Positions 1-12,243 of a DNA stretch of 64,000 nt are shown here, one piece after another. The stretch covers positions 2,359,076 through 2,423,075 of the forward strand of contig BCIA01000004.1 in the NCBI GenBank assembly GCA_001599815.1, read 5' to 3'. Below the pieces are notes generated by a model, which was given only the letters and a program-made list of their open reading frames with translations, did no database searches and was not told where the DNA came from. The stretch comes from Furcasterigmium furcatum (Eukaryota; Ascomycota; Sordariomycetes; Glomerellales; Plectosphaerellaceae). How positions within the stretch are numbered: position 1 is the stretch's first letter; every line of letters starts with the position of its first letter. The translations under genes were made by a program, and so were the position numbers.

Positions 1-561
1 GATCTGTACCTGCCTGGGCATGCTGATTGGGGCAGCCTCACTTTTCTCTTCAACCAGCCAATCTCGGCGCTGCAGATCAGGGACCAAGACGACCATTGGA
101 GATGGGTGAGATACGTCCCCGGCTCCATTGTCGTCAACGTCGGCATCGCCCTTAGTGCCCTGACCGGTGGCTATCTAAAACCGACCATTCACCGGGTTGT
201 GAAACCTCCGAGAGACCAGGCTCAATACACTAGAGTTTCGTTGCTCTACTTCATCAGGTTTGTTCACTGCTACCTAGGATGTTTTCTTGCGAGACACACA
301 CGCACCCCTCCATGGCTAACACTCGTGTTTCAGGCCATACGACACTCATTCTCTGGAAATGATTCCGTCTCCCGTGCTGGAAAAAGCTGGCTGTGAAAGC
401 ACCTTGTCTCTGACAATGGGGTATGATTGCCATGATTTGCTTGTCGGCCACCTTGCTGACGGACTCTCAGAGAATATGCGCGGAAGGGAAAGACTGGGGC
501 ATTTCGCGTCAACTACGATGACGATAAGCCGGGTGCGCAGACCAGGATGTTCAAGAAGTAG
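1..561 (+). CDS. 2OG-Fe(II) oxygenase, isopenicillin-N-synthase-like, 3' part
   Basis: C-terminal half of a non-heme iron, 2-oxoglutarate-dependent oxygenase; the 5' end lies outside the window. Frame 1 opens in the jelly-roll core with HADW (iron-binding HxD). It continues through GGYLKPTIHRVV, which carries the distal iron His, and RVSLLYF, whose Arg should bind 2-oxoglutarate. Two introns fit: 258-333 (gtttgt...tttcag) and 421-470 (gtatga, branch gctgac, ctctcag). The joined exons 1-257, 334-420 and 471-561 leave 144 residues in one open frame, ending QTRMFKK before TAG. All three iron ligands are present, so the enzyme is probably active. It is about half identical by eye to the complete enzyme at 26714-27984. 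The substrate cannot be read from sequence. It runs convergent with the regulator that ends at 684. Confidence 0.85.
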
Positions 562-683
562 CGGGCAGGCAGTTGCAATCTCCAATGCTTCTTTTGTAGT
601 GTGCACGCACGTACCTTTCCGTCACGCAATCCCACGATGGTCTCGAGACCAGGACGTCTCCTCTTGTATCGCGCAATCTATCA

Positions 684-2905
684 TCACCACAAACAAAACT
701 CATTCTCTCCGTCCTCCTCGTTGAATGCACCGGTCTCCATGACGCTCAAGAGCTGTTCCACACTCATGGAGTCATCCATGCCCGCGTCGACATTACCAAC
801 CACATTCCTAACCGCATCCATCGTGAGCCTGAGGCCGGTCGCCTCCTGAGCTTTCATTACTCTTTTCAAAGCGGTCTTGAGGGCCGACTTTCTCATGTGT
901 GACAAGACCCAGTCTAGATGAATGAAATCTTCCGTCTCAATGCCGACCATAAACAACGGCCACTGCAGCCGCTCGTACGGGTGCGATACGGACAGAGAAA
1001 ATACAGACTGCGCGATGGCCAGGATTGCCGAGAGGCTGGACTGCATTAAGGGAGGGATTGTGGGATCTCGCACGAATGGGGTGTTTTTGGGCAAGCTGGA
1101 GCGATGGAAATAAATCCGGGTCGCGTGGAAGCGGGCGACCGTCAGATCCATGTTCATGCGCGCGGGGCCGCGCGTTATGGACATTCTCGAGGATAGCTGG
1201 AATACTGATCCGTAGGTCTGCGGCGTGTCAGCCGGCCGAGCGGGTGAGCATGAAGACGGCGAACTTACTCGTTCAATGTGCTGGATTTGACTCCTGATGT
1301 CGTCCGCCGCCCGGGCACCGGGGGCCAGCGAGTACTCATTGACATTCTGCATGAGTGCAAACACATGGTAGAGGCAATCAGTCGTCGTCGAGTTCTGTAG
1401 GTCGTCCATCAGTTCGGAGTCGGGGTATCTGCAGCATATTCGTCAGCTTGGACTTGCGCGGTTCTTTCCGGGCGTCTTTCAATACGAAACAAGAGACGGC
1501 CGTTTCGGAAGCAGACAACGTACTTGGAGCCCCAAGCCTCGCTGATAACCCCCTGTGAGGAATAGCCGAGCTCTCGCAGTCGTCCCACGCTGGCTCTTAT
1601 GCGTGATGCCAGGCTACCTCCACAGCCGTGGAAGCACATCTGAACATCCTTGAAGAAGTTCCAGCGCAGAAGCGTGACAGCCAACTCCCTCATGCCGGAC
1701 CGGTTCTCGGGCGACGATAGAGGCGGAAATGGCTGGCCAGATTCGCGGCTTCTGTTCACCAAAGTCTCTTCGAGCTCGTATCTCCCCACGTACTGAGCGA
1801 TGATTCTACTCAACGACTGAATCCTGCGGCGGTCGGCCTTGTTCCGCCTAGATAGGTAGATGAACGAGAGAAACGCGGATGCGAGGATGCTCAGGTGCTC
1901 TGCTAACACGCCGTCCAACATGCGAATAGACTGGCCAAATAGCCGACAGCCAATCTCAAAGTGCGATTCGGCCCGTTGACGGAGCTCTGAGTCCCTTGGG
2001 GAGCTGCGCCGGTACAGCTCGTTGAGCGACGCGGCTAGAAGAAACCTCATGACCGGCGCCTTCTCGTATCCCAGGCGTAACAGGAGGGCATTCGCGGACC
2101 AGGGGAAACGCTTAATGATATGCACCCCGGTGAATTCTGTTGAGTAGTAGTCGATGGCACGTCGGTCCAGGCTGCTCAGCACAACGCCGTCAGGCATGGC
2201 GCCAGACCCGGATATCTGAAAAGAAGGGGAAAGTGGGCTGCAAGCACGCTGCATCGCCATGTCGTTCGCGGTGAAGTCGGGCCAGAGACTCCCCTCATCT
2301 CTCTGCAGACCAGAGTCCACTGGTTCGACGAAATGTGAAGCTGATCGTGGAGGACCAACAACTTCGGCGGCCTCGAGTTGCATAGCAGCTCTCGCGTCAC
2401 TCATATCCAAGTCCAGATCCAGATCCAGATCCAGATCAAAGCTGTCCACGAGGTCGATACCCTCGAACGGATGATTCAGGTCATCTGAATCGTCACTCTC
2501 GGCTTCCGGGTACGGCGGCTTATCCCTCCCAGGGTTCCCGCTCGACTGCGACTCGGCGCGTGCTGGGAGGATCGAGGCCGGTACCCAGGTGCCGGTCGTG
2601 CGTGTCTTCAGCGGTCCGAAGCCCCGGCGACGCTCTCTGAGAGGGGTTCTAGGCTGCGCCCAGACACAGGTCATCGAGAGTCTGCTGCACCGCTTACATA
2701 CAGGTTTGGATTCGTCGCATTTAACGCGCCCTGACCTACACGTTGCACAACCTACGCCGTGAATGGATTAGAATCGTTGCCCGCGTGCTCAAAAGGCTGG
2801 ATGCATCGAACCGTTCTTTGACCGACCGTATGTCTTTCGCCTCGGAGTGGTCTCTTTTGTCGTCAGGCTCAGCTGATCCGTTTCTGTGGAAGCTGGCGTC
2901 GCCAT
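684..2905 (-). CDS. Zn2Cys6 transcription factor
   Basis: Nuclear binuclear zinc-cluster regulator of about 671 residues. The start ATG is at 2905. Exons are 2812-2905, 1524-2751, 1269-1428 and 684-1217; all phases agree. The first intron splits the zinc cluster, which reads GCATCRSGRVKCDE then PVCKRCSRLSMTC, six cysteines in order near residues 32-58. The 1218-1268 intron is 51 bp and in frame, so it could be retained without a stop. The middle and C-terminal parts have the helical fungal-specific regulatory domain (for example LLRLGYEKAPVMRFLLAASL). An aspartate-leucine run from a hexanucleotide repeat lies between the cluster and that domain. It is divergent from the ACS transporter at 3822, a usual arrangement for a pathway-specific activator and its permease. 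Targets are unknown. Confidence 0.85.
2413..2442. repeat. (CCAGAT)5 microsatellite inside a coding exon
   Basis: Five perfect tandem copies of CCAGAT within the transcription-factor exon. Read on the minus strand they encode alternating Asp and Leu. Copy-number change would stay in frame and would lengthen or shorten an acidic stretch. Confidence 0.95.
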
Positions 2906-3821
2906 CTTACACGAGCAGTACGGTGATGAATCAGGCGATCTCACTTGGTCGGTAGACAAATTCTGTTGCAGCGTCGCTTCTTGTACGAGCGAGCAGTAAG
3001 CAAATGGTGAGTGGCCGACTCAGAAACAGATCGGCCTCGATGCGCCTTGCAGGCGGCAGCACGTCATATTGCACAATCCCGGGGGTATGTATGCCTGGCT
3101 TCCCCCACAGACAGATTGCTGTTCACACAACTTCAGTTGAAGCTAGCTGTCTCTGGACAGCCGCGAAAGGCTTGAATGACAGCGAAGCGTTCCCACGGAG
3201 GAGCAACAGATTTCGGGAGCCATCAAAAATCGCCAACCTTCTGAACACTTCTCCAGGCAGGCCGAAAGGAGGACCATAATCTGCGAGGCCGTCACTCCAA
3301 AGGCGGCGGGGTGAACTCGCAAATTATCGACGCGGTTTCGTCGCTTAGCCGGGGTGTGCCCAAGCTGTGGAGCGCACCGCCGTCTATTCTCACCAATGAA
3401 GCCGGGCCATATAATCAGGCCTCGGATATCGCACCCGGCTCTCACGCCATAGTGCCTTTGAACCAATTTTCTCCAGGGCTAGCTGACTTCGGAGATCCGG
3501 CCCTGAGCTCGTCATCTGGCACAAGTCCCTACGGTGCTGGCGAAAGTTTTCGCGACACGGGTTTGCCTATCTCCATCCTTATCCACATGCTTCCTATGGG
3601 CCACAACAGACGAAGGGAGAGGGCGTGATATGATCGTGGTGGCGACACGATCTGGGTCCCAGGACAATAGAATCGAATCCACAATGGCGAGCTTCATGAG
3701 ATCCCATAGCATGGTATGTATTATTTCCACTGTATAAAGCCGGGCATGGCTGCAACAAGTGCGTTTATCTGAACACATCGTTGAGTAGACGATCTTCACC
3801 CTCTTCAAACCTCCGGAAAAC
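2906..3821. promoter_or_regulatory. Divergent promoter region
   Basis: A 916 bp region between the regulator (minus) and the ACS transporter (plus). A TATAAA at 3733-3738 lies 84-89 bp before the transporter ATG. Short ORFs here have no recognisable domain and no splice support. Confidence 0.5.
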
Positions 3822-5770
3822 ATGGCTGATATTATCAAGTCAAACTCGGATGACGAGACTCCAAAGAGCCCCCAGAATGTGACGGCATTGGTTTCCCCCA
3901 AATCGGACGATGTTCAGGCACAGGAGGCGTATCGCGCCGAATTCCTCGGCAGCTTTACGGCAGATGAAGAAAAGAAGATCATGCGCAAGGTTGACCTGCA
4001 CATCGTCATCTTGGTTGGACTCATCTACTCCATCAAGCAGGTGAGTTGCGGACTTCATGCTTGTCCCTCTTTCACCCGCACGCCAATCTAACCGGGACAG
4101 ATTGACACCAACAACACGGCTCTCGTCCGGGTTATGGCCGTCGGTAAACCAACAAACATCTTGAACCAGCTCAACATGACATCTGATCAGTATGCTTGGG
4201 TTCAGACAGCCTACTACGTACGTAGCACACAAGGGCCAGGCGGCAACGATGTTGAGGGTGGTGCACGAACCTCGGCTAACGTGTTGCCCTTAGATTCCCT
4301 ACGTCCTCCTCGAGGCGCCAACCATCATGCTGTTCAAGAAGATGAGCCCGCGCTTGTTCCAGTCCAGAATTATCATCACGTGGGGTATCATCTTGGCCTG
4401 CCATGCGGCGGTCCAGACCAAAGAGGCCCTGTACGCCTTGCGGGTTCTCCTCGGCATCGCAGAAGCAGGCATGTTTCCGGCCATCATGACATTTTACACT
4501 TGTTGGTATCGCGGTGATGAGCTTGCAAGGCCCATGGTCTGGCTCCACAGCATTGACCAATTCTCCAACATCATCGGGCAGCTCCTCGCTTTTGGCTTCT
4601 CGTATCTTGACGGCAGGCAGGGACTGAGTTCCTGGCAATGGTGAGGCGCGCCCTTTTGCCCGCTTCGGATGCAAACACTGACGAATGCGCAGGACATTCC
4701 TCCTTGAAGGCGTTGGCACAGTCTTCTTTGGCATCATAGTCTACCTCTATCATCCGGATTACCCTAGATCACCGCGAACGTCTGCGTGGCTTACCCCAAG
4801 GGAGCAGGAGTTCGTAGAGCTCCGTCTGACAAAGAACGCTCCTCGACATTCAGACTCGCCCTTCTCGTGGAAGGAGACCATCGAAACGCTGAAAGACCGC
4901 CGGCTCTGGGCCTTCACATTCTTCCTTCTCAGCATGGCAACCACGTCTTATGGTCTCGGCTGGTTTATGGTCAGTGGGCCCAGGAGTTCTATTTAACCCC
5001 GATGATAGGACTGACCTGAAGCTGCCAGCCCACCATCGTCACGAACCTCGGGTTCGTTGGCACTCCGAGAAACATTCTATTGCTGCTGGTGAGTGCCGAA
5101 GCGAGCCACTTGGGAGATACCGTCGACTGATTAAAAGCATAGCCTGGATCTTTCCTGTCTCTGTGCTTGTTGATCGTCATCTTCGTCGTCTACAGCCATG
5201 CATGGGTGGATCGGCCCCTTTTCTGCCTTGGCAGTGAGTAGCAAACGCATCATGTCCCAGTCACCCGACGCTGCTAACTAACTTCCCAGTCGTTCTATGT
5301 GAGCTTCTCAGCTTCATCATTTTCTTGGCTACCCGCCAGAGAGCCGCAATCTACGCGGCCTGCGTGCTGGGTACCATGTTCTCTCATGCGTGGGGAACGT
5401 CGTACTGGCCTTGTGAGTGTCCCCGCGCACATTCACCCAACTTTCGAGCTACTGACCTAGGCAACCAGGGCGATCGGCAAGCTTGAAAGGCACTACAGGC
5501 ACAGCGCTTGCATTTGGCATCCAGAACTCCATTGGCCAGCTCGGCGGCATCATCGGCCCCCAGATCTTTCGCTCCAAATGGGCTGCCTCGGGGTACAAGG
5601 AGTCGTATGGCATCTGTGTCGGTGCTCTTGGCGCAGGCTTGATGTTCGGCTCACTTTGCTGGTATCTCACCTACGACCTTGAGAGGGAAACCCGCAGGAT
5701 CAAGTTGGAAAGCAACAAGGCCAGGAAGGAGGGCAGGGTGCACATCGGCGAAAACATCTACGCTCCGTAA
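3822..5770 (+). CDS. MFS transporter, allantoate permease / ACS family
   Basis: Plasma-membrane carrier of about 511 residues with 12 expected membrane segments, in the anion:cation symporter family (Dal5/Tna1-type), which imports small organic acids, amides or vitamins. Exons are 3822-4040, 4101-4217, 4294-4640, 4693-4969, 5029-5088, 5143-5233, 5290-5412 and 5469-5770; the seven introns are all GT-AG and frames close. The N-terminus is hydrophilic, then KVDLHIVILVGLIYSI begins segment 1. Typical family pieces are TSDQYAWVQTAYY, LRVLLGIAEAGMFPAIM and the late FGIQNSIGQLGGIIGPQIF. It is divergent from a Zn2Cys6 gene and convergent with the TauD-like dioxygenase at 6579. Import of a sulfonate or related acid for that enzyme is an inference from neighbourhood only. 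Confidence 0.88.
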
Positions 5771-6578
5771 CCTACTGGAGACAAGCTTTGTTTACCCCGG
5801 TCCCGGGTATCTAATTCGCCATTAGATATTCTCCCCGTTGGTGGAGACTCTGTTATGTCTCTTCTCAGTTGGTTGTTTTCGCATTTGGGGATGGCCCGGC
5901 TCAATTGCGGGCTGGGCTTGAGTCGGAACACACGATGTCGGTATGGTCCTTGGGCGGGAGGTGATTTTCAGAGCTGGAGAGCAGCTGAAACTTTTAGACC
6001 AGGGTTTTATTTATATTTTTGCGTCGTTGCCCGTTGAAATTTTTGTTATTCTCTTGTGTTACTTTCGGTAAAGCTTTGTATCTTAGAAGTCGCTTCACAA
6101 CTTCGACGTACTTCTACCTGCTGGCCCGGGGTCCATCTAACTAGAGCTGGAACGATTCTCAGTAGTGTAAATAAAGGTGAGCGCTTTTCCTTTTGGGAAG
6201 CAACGGTAGTGACATGCAACGTTCAACATGCAGGAGGCGTGCAAGTGCTGCTGCTACAAGTAGTCAATCAGGTGACTCAGAGAATCTTTGGTTGATCACA
6301 GGCAGGCTTCATACTCCTCCTTCTAACTAGGATTTACATGACCTTAAGTGGAGGGAATTGGTAGAAATCTTGTTCTTTTGCTCTACTTGTCCTAGAACTA
6401 TGTACGGGAAGCGGCTGGCCGCCTAAATGTTGCGAAGTCTTGCTTGACATTGACTATTAATGAACAAGATGCGCTGGGGTAGCCCTTTTGAAATGACCAT
6501 TCCCATGAAACTTATCTTCGTTTCTACATAAAAAGTACTGTTATATGTTCCAGTAAGCACAATGCTCAAGATGAAGTC
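5771..6578. other. Convergent 3' intergenic region
   Basis: An 808 bp region between the 3' ends of the ACS transporter and the TauD-like gene. It is locally AT-rich around 6000-6060 and 6480-6560. I see no coding exon, RNA gene or repeat. Confidence 0.6.
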
Positions 6579-8219
6579 TCATGCTACCTGTCGATACAAG
6601 GCCTCATGGCGAGAAATAGAGTTTGGGTCGAAATAGGGTTTCGATCCGACGGAAACAACCCGGTTGCCTTGGCGTTTGCCATAGTAGTCGCTAGAGAAGG
6701 ACAATTAGCACTGGAGAACGAGGCCGGGGTCCGGTAGAATCGCTTACTAGGTGGCTGTATGAAAGGCAGAGCGGCTATAAGGAGGGCAGGGTGTTAGTGA
6801 CTAGACGGGCAAAAGCGTCGCTGATGAGATACTCACTTGTCCCAAATAGCAACATCATTGAGCCTCCACTTGAAGCGGACTTGAAGGTCATGGTTGGATC
6901 CGATCAGCTCGAGAACTACCTGCTAGTTAGAAAAACAATATAGCTCGTTTGACCGAGTCTTTAGAGTGGGACGACAGACAGTAGGCTTTGAGGATTTCGT
7001 TCTCGCGCTCGGTGACGTTGTCAAAGCCCCCATCGCGGATTTGTGAGCCACTGGCAAACAGAGACTTCCAGCTAGGCAGAAGATTAGCGACAAGTCCGGT
7101 GTCGACGAGCGGTGGATATTGAAGGGGGAATTACCCGGTCACCGGATTGGTGCGCACAACGGGACTGTTGTTCGTTATTTAGTCTTTGAATTCGTATGAG
7201 GGTTGGGAGCGGGGAAAACCAACTGGGACGCCCTGAAGTCTGTGCCAGAGTTCTCTGGGGCTCCTCGATTCTCCTCAATGAGTTCCAAACCATGCTTCTC
7301 AACAAGCATTCTGAAGTAGGGCTAAATAAGTACACATTAGCCCTCGAATGAGGAGCAAGGCTGGGATAAGAGCAGACCTGTGCGTGCGTGGCAGTCAGTG
7401 TCTCCGCGAACTTTTGCCAGGCGGGAGACAAGCGATCGTAGGCTTCGTATCCCGATGCCCAGAGGGTGTCGCCACCGGCGCCCTCCTCAGGCAAAGTGTT
7501 GATCTTCAGCATGGTGTAATCCGAAGGCACCGGCTCAAATGAGATGCTGTAGCTTGTCAGCGGGCGCGCGAGCCAGGTTCCAAAAGCGACGCACTCAGCA
7601 TGCCATCCATGGCTGGCAATCTTCTTCGAATTCACGGTGAACATTCCGTTATAGTATTTCTTGTTTTGCTGTGGTTTGTCAGCCGTGTAGCAAACACGGC
7701 CTCTGTAATGAGAGTCATCTTACCTCGGACGAGATAACAGAGATTTCATCATCCCGGTTGCCAGACTCGTCCACCGCGACACCACGCTTGCTGTTGTTGA
7801 CGGCATGCCTGTGCAGCTACAGGAATGACGCAGGTCAGCAGGTTACATCTCGACGACACAAGGCAAGCTGGCATACCTTTGACGTCTCAGGCTTGCCAGT
7901 GAGCAGACCAAGCTTCTGGCCGAGAATCTTTTGCTCCTCGACGGTGATGTCCTGCGCTCGGAAAAATACCACACCTCGCTCCGCAACTAGGAATCCAACA
8001 TGGGTAAGATTAAGAGATCTCAAGGCGGTATGGATTAAGCATACCCGTAATCCCGAGGTCACGTATCTTCGCATCATCCTTCAAGATTTCACTGAGTTGG
8101 GCCTCGGGGAATTCCCTGCCGATGACAGGGGTGACATCAAAAGACGCGTACTCATCAAGGCTGCCACTATACTTAAGCGGCTGGTTGATGAGCTTTGATG
8201 GGTCGTAAGGCTGCGTCAT
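6579..8219 (-). CDS. TauD-like 2-oxoglutarate dioxygenase (sulfonate type)
   Basis: Fungal TauD/TfdA-family dioxygenase of about 352 residues; relatives oxidise taurine, alkylsulfonates or similar acids and release sulfite. The first ATG is at 8219. Eleven exons: 8045-8219, 7877-7986, 7724-7816, 7595-7668, 7378-7546, 7224-7321, 7135-7164, 6980-7071, 6837-6915, 6748-6774 and 6579-6690. Two are only 30 and 27 nt, and the total of 1059 nt closes in frame. Splicing restores the iron HxD as GWHADISFEPVPSDY near residue 150. RTNPVTGWKSLFASGS, AIWDNRSAFHTATYDYYG (distal His) and GNRVVSVG (2OG Arg) follow. In the unspliced reading the HxD Asp is lost, so a naive ORF call would look inactive. A TATAAG at about 8322-8327 lies roughly 105 bp upstream. 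Confidence 0.9.
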
Positions 8220-9524
8220 ATTGATAAGATGTGTTGGTGAAGAAGGCAATTTCCACGGCGTGTATCTGTATGTTGAAAGCTTGACCGAGCGGGCTAGTAC
8301 TTAGGAAGGTGTTCTCCGAAGTCTTATAATGCGGCGTCATCGAGACTCTCATATCGAGTCTCTTGAAGACGAATTGCGTTATCTTTCTTCTTCATGGTAT
8401 GATCGCGAAAACCCGCAAACCAGGTAAAAGGGTATCGGAAGTACAGATTTGCTCAAGACGCCCCTAAGCGATGGGTGCCATCGTCTGTTCGAGCCAATTA
8501 CTGGGCACTGTTTACTAGTAGTAGCCTTTCACGGCATCTGGAGCTCAGGCTCGCGACGCGGTTCCCATCACGTCATCTCCAATTGAGTTAGGAATTAGAC
8601 GACAATTAGGCTCCTCGCCAATGCTCTGAGTAGGCACCCTACCAGCGCCCTGTGGACCCAACAGCGAAGCAAGGAGCTGTGTGTCGACCTCCACCAGCTG
8701 TACCTCGAATAGGAACTTTCTTCTCTCGACGCCCACGCTCAAGAAAGCATGTGTATGTGAGCTGTGAGAGAGGATCAGACATGGATGCCATGTGGAGTCG
8801 TGCCATTCTTCAGCCATGATTTCACGAGACACCCGCAATAGGTAGTAGCCACCGTATGAGAGCTGTGGGAAAGCCCCCGCATGTTTGCGGCTCTCTTGGC
8901 TTCTGGCGATCAATTTTTATTTATATTTGGAGAGCGCACATGCGGTGGTGGCCTTGAGGGGCCGAAGTGGCTTGCACAGCGCATCGTGCCCCTTTGCGGC
9001 TGATGCCTTCTCCCCAACCTCCCTCAAGAGCTGGTTCGCCCATCGAATCCTAAGGACGTTCGTCTTCCGATCCCCAGAAGGCCGCCGCCTGTCGTGCGTC
9101 CTCTGCCTCCACCACGTCCGTTCCACAGCACGATGGCGCGCCTCGCCTTCCATAGTGCGAGGGACCTCGGGCTTCTCCCTCTCGCATCTCTCTTCCTCGC
9201 GGGAGCATGCTCATGCTCATCGGCATCAACGCGATCCACCAACCGAAGAACCTACACACCGACGGCGGCGGTAACATTCGTGGCCCTACGTCTTCTCTCA
9301 TCTATCCTCAAGGTGGGTTATAATACAGACTTTAGTTAATTACTAAAGTAGCTAGGTAAGGCCTCTAAGGTATATTACATATCCGCAATAGATATGATCG
9401 GGAAGATCATTTCACACAACTTTGCATGGATGGCAGGTTGTCATAATATACCGTGGAGACTCGCTGATCGTCGATAATTCCAGCTGATGGCACTGGTCTC
9501 TCATGCCATGACTGCCGCCAGCCT
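8220..9524. other. Intergenic region upstream of TauD-like gene
   Basis: A 1.3 kb region that holds the TauD-like promoter at its left side and the chitin deacetylase 3' flank at its right. Apart from the AT-rich stretch and the small inverted repeat at 9329-9349 I see nothing. The ORFs at 8545-9339 lack domains and overlap one another in several frames. Confidence 0.5.
9329..9349. repeat. Short AT-rich inverted repeat
   Basis: ACTTTAGT and ACTAAAGT form perfect 8 bp arms around a TAATT spacer. It sits in an AT-rich patch about 180 bp past the chitin deacetylase stop. It could be part of a terminator or an old transposon scar; nothing decides between them. Confidence 0.5.
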
Positions 9525-10931
9525 CTACGAAGCAGGCACATTGACGCCGCACACGCCGAAGTCGGGCTGGCAATTGGCACCGCAGTAGGCAATGCTGGTG
9601 CCGCAGAAGCCGTGCTCCGAGCAGCAGGCGCCGGGCGCGCAGACGAAACCCGTGTCACCGCCGCAGGCGCCGTTGACGTCGACGTTGCCGGTAGCGGTGC
9701 TGGTGCTGGTGATGCTCACGGTCGAGCTGGGACCCGAGGTCGCGGTGGGCGTTGTCGCGCGCTTGGGGCGGTACCAGTTGGCCTCGGGGTCGCCCAGGCA
9801 CTGGCCGACGGTCACGCCGCGGAGGCCGCTCTCCTGGATGATCCGGATGAACTCGGGGGTGAGGACTTCGGCGGTGTTCTGGTGGACCTGAGAATGTGTG
9901 AGTTGAATGAAAGAGACGGCAGGAGGAGCCGGTCAGCTTACATCGTGGGCCAGGGCGAGTCGACCACCGGCATCGAGGCCATTCTGCAGGTTCTCGGCGC
10001 CGGTCAGGTTGCCAATGTTGTTGAATTGGTAGTCGAAGGTGTCGATGTCGGCCTGGATGACGTGGTATCCGAGCTCGCCGAGGACTCTGAGGGTCTGCTC
10101 GTTGTAGCTGAAGAACGGCGGCCTCATGTACGTGGGGATCTCGCCGATGATGGCGTCAAGGGCGTCTTCGAGCTCGGTCATGGTGCTGATGACCGCGCCG
10201 TCACCCAAGGTGGCCAAGTCGGGATGATCGCTGTCAGTCCACTAGTGAGTGAGTGCTTCTTGAGAAATGAGAGTACAGGTATAGCGTACTACGTGTGCGA
10301 GCCGATCTGGTGACCGTCGGCGATCATGCGGCGGACGACATCCTGATAATTGTTGATGTTGCCCCAGTTGTCGCCATTGACGAAGAAGGTGACCTTTACT
10401 GTGAGGTTAGTCATGGAGGGAGCTACCGCCAAGCAGGACTCATGCCGACCATACCTTGATGTCGGTCTCGGCGAGGAGCTCCAGGATATGGTTGGTGTAG
10501 GTGAAAGGGCCGTCATCGTACGTCAGGGCGAACGTGTCGGGCTCGGTACACGCGAAGATGGCCTGGCCAAGGGGAATGTTCGATGACGGGACCGGCGTCT
10601 CGGAGGCGGTCGCCGAGCTGGTAACATCGGCAACCGAGGAGGAGACGGCGTCGACGGCAGAGGAGGAGACGACGTCGACGACAGAGGACGAGGGAGTATC
10701 GTAGACCGATGATGTGGCGACGTTGATATCCGAGGACGAGGCGACGATGCTCGAGATGACGGGCGAAGGGCTGCCGTTGGAGCCGGTGGGAACGGGGTAA
10801 GGAGGGGCGCTTCCGGCGGAGGACGTCGAGACAGGCTTGGGGGCCGGGCATGAGTCCTTCTGACGGCGGGCATGGGGCTTGGCCGCGGCGCCGGCGGCGA
10901 GAACGACGGTTGCGAGGGCGGAGTAGCGCAT
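9525..10931 (-). CDS. Secreted chitin deacetylase (CE4) with CBM18
   Basis: Polysaccharide deacetylase of about 410 residues that should remove acetyl groups from chitin or chitooligomers outside the cell. Exons are 10455-10931, 10290-10393, 9942-10230 and 9525-9887. A signal peptide (MRYSALATVVLAAGAAA) is followed by a Ser/Thr/Val-rich stretch to about residue 125. The CE4 domain then shows TYDDGP near residue 137 (catalytic Asp and metal Asp), GSHTYDHPDL (metal histidines, created by the splice at 10289/10230) and RPPFFSY. After a Thr-rich linker, a C-terminal CBM18 has eight cysteines in the hevein-like order (CGGDTGFVCAPGACCSEHGF onward). A minus-strand TATATA near 11039-11046 is about 110 bp upstream. 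Related fungal enzymes work in wall remodelling or hide chitin from plant chitinases; which applies is unknown. Confidence 0.92.
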
Positions 10932-12243
10932 ATCGAGAGACGGCTTCAAACGAGTGAATACGGGTGGGTGAAAGAGTGACTGAGGTGCGATGGAGGGCCA
11001 AGACTGTCGACAGCCGGGCGAGGGCCTGACTTGCGTCCCTATATACAATCATACCTTCACACTTTTCGCCCTCCACAACACTTGGGCTGAGAGGTGACGC
11101 AGGACGCTAGACGACGACGACGCAGCCCGTCGCCCGCGCTACCCCTGACCAATACAGCATTGGTTCGTCGTTCTGCCCAGCTTAGCCAGTTGGATGGATC
11201 CAGGAACCAGGAACAGGTCCCGAGAAACGCCAAATACCGTCTTGGCGTCTGTCCGTATCTGCGGGTGTGCGACCTCAGCGGCGCGCGGTCTCGACGCTTG
11301 CGCGCCATGGCGTCTTCCCGTCCCGGATCGTCCACCCGACTGGTTGTCGTCCGTCGACAGCGGACGCTTTGTCCCGCGAGATTCAACGCGCGATTGGCAC
11401 CACGGTTCTTTTTTCGCTGGGCCCTCGCGCTGTGGCTGCGTCCTCAGCTCATGAACTCGACCTTGGCTGGTGCCGTGGAAATCCCCAACCCCCAGAACGG
11501 CAATCGGGCTCTTCTTGCATCCCGGGATCGTCCAAGGGCATGGGTGCGTGCCGGGATCATGATTGTTAGCCCAACGGCTGACTCGAGGCATCGTCTACTT
11601 GACACCTCAATCGACGGACCCCGCGGCCTTGGCCCAATGATGTCGGCATCTACCGAAGACGATGGCCCGACGATTTGTTAACCTTATTTCGCCCTCATCT
11701 CACGGCCCAAGTGGCCATGACTCGAGCTGCGCGCGTCGTCATCGAATCCAGTTTCTTGGCATCACTGCCACCATGAAGCCTCCGATCATTCCGAGAGAAG
11801 GCAGGTCTGCAATTTCGCCAGTGGCTGTGTTGCACCAACTGCTCGTTCTTTGATGAGGTACTTAGCGTGCGTGACTCGTTCACAACAAGCAGCTTGGCTT
11901 GGCCCGGGGTGACCGACAGGGAAGCGGAGGGAAGGCGTAACTTGCAGACAGCAATGTGATGCTGTCGTGGTGTGTTGAGCCTGAGGGGTGTCGATCTTTA
12001 TGATAGATGTCTTGTCTAGCAGGACAGGCTGACGCCAGCCCATTGCTCAATCATGATGATAGACATGCAGGATATTTCGAATAGATACTCGAAGGCGGGG
12101 AATAGTTGGTAGGACCCTGGTCAGGGCCGCCTAGTTCACAGATTTAGTATAGGGCACACTAGGGAAAAGATCTCTTCACCTCCGGTGGACAGTAGCTCGC
12201 ATTTCTTGAATACGGATGAGAGCTCCTCGCAAGCCCCGAGTCG
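10932..12243. other. Intergenic region
   Basis: A 1.3 kb region with the chitin deacetylase promoter at its left end and the amidase 3' flank at its right. The overlapping ORFs on both strands (for example 11094-11681) are Arg/Pro-rich composition artefacts with no domain. No RNA gene or repeat seen. Confidence 0.5.

Noticed and set aside
9612..10313. Plus-strand ORF of 233 codons over the chitin deacetylase
   Set aside because: Antisense shadow of the CE4/CBM18 gene. It crosses that gene's introns and has no independent start context or motif.
11094..11681. 195-codon plus-strand ORF in the gap before the amidase
   Set aside because: Arg/Pro/Ser-rich and overlapped by ORFs in several other frames, with no splice signals or domain.
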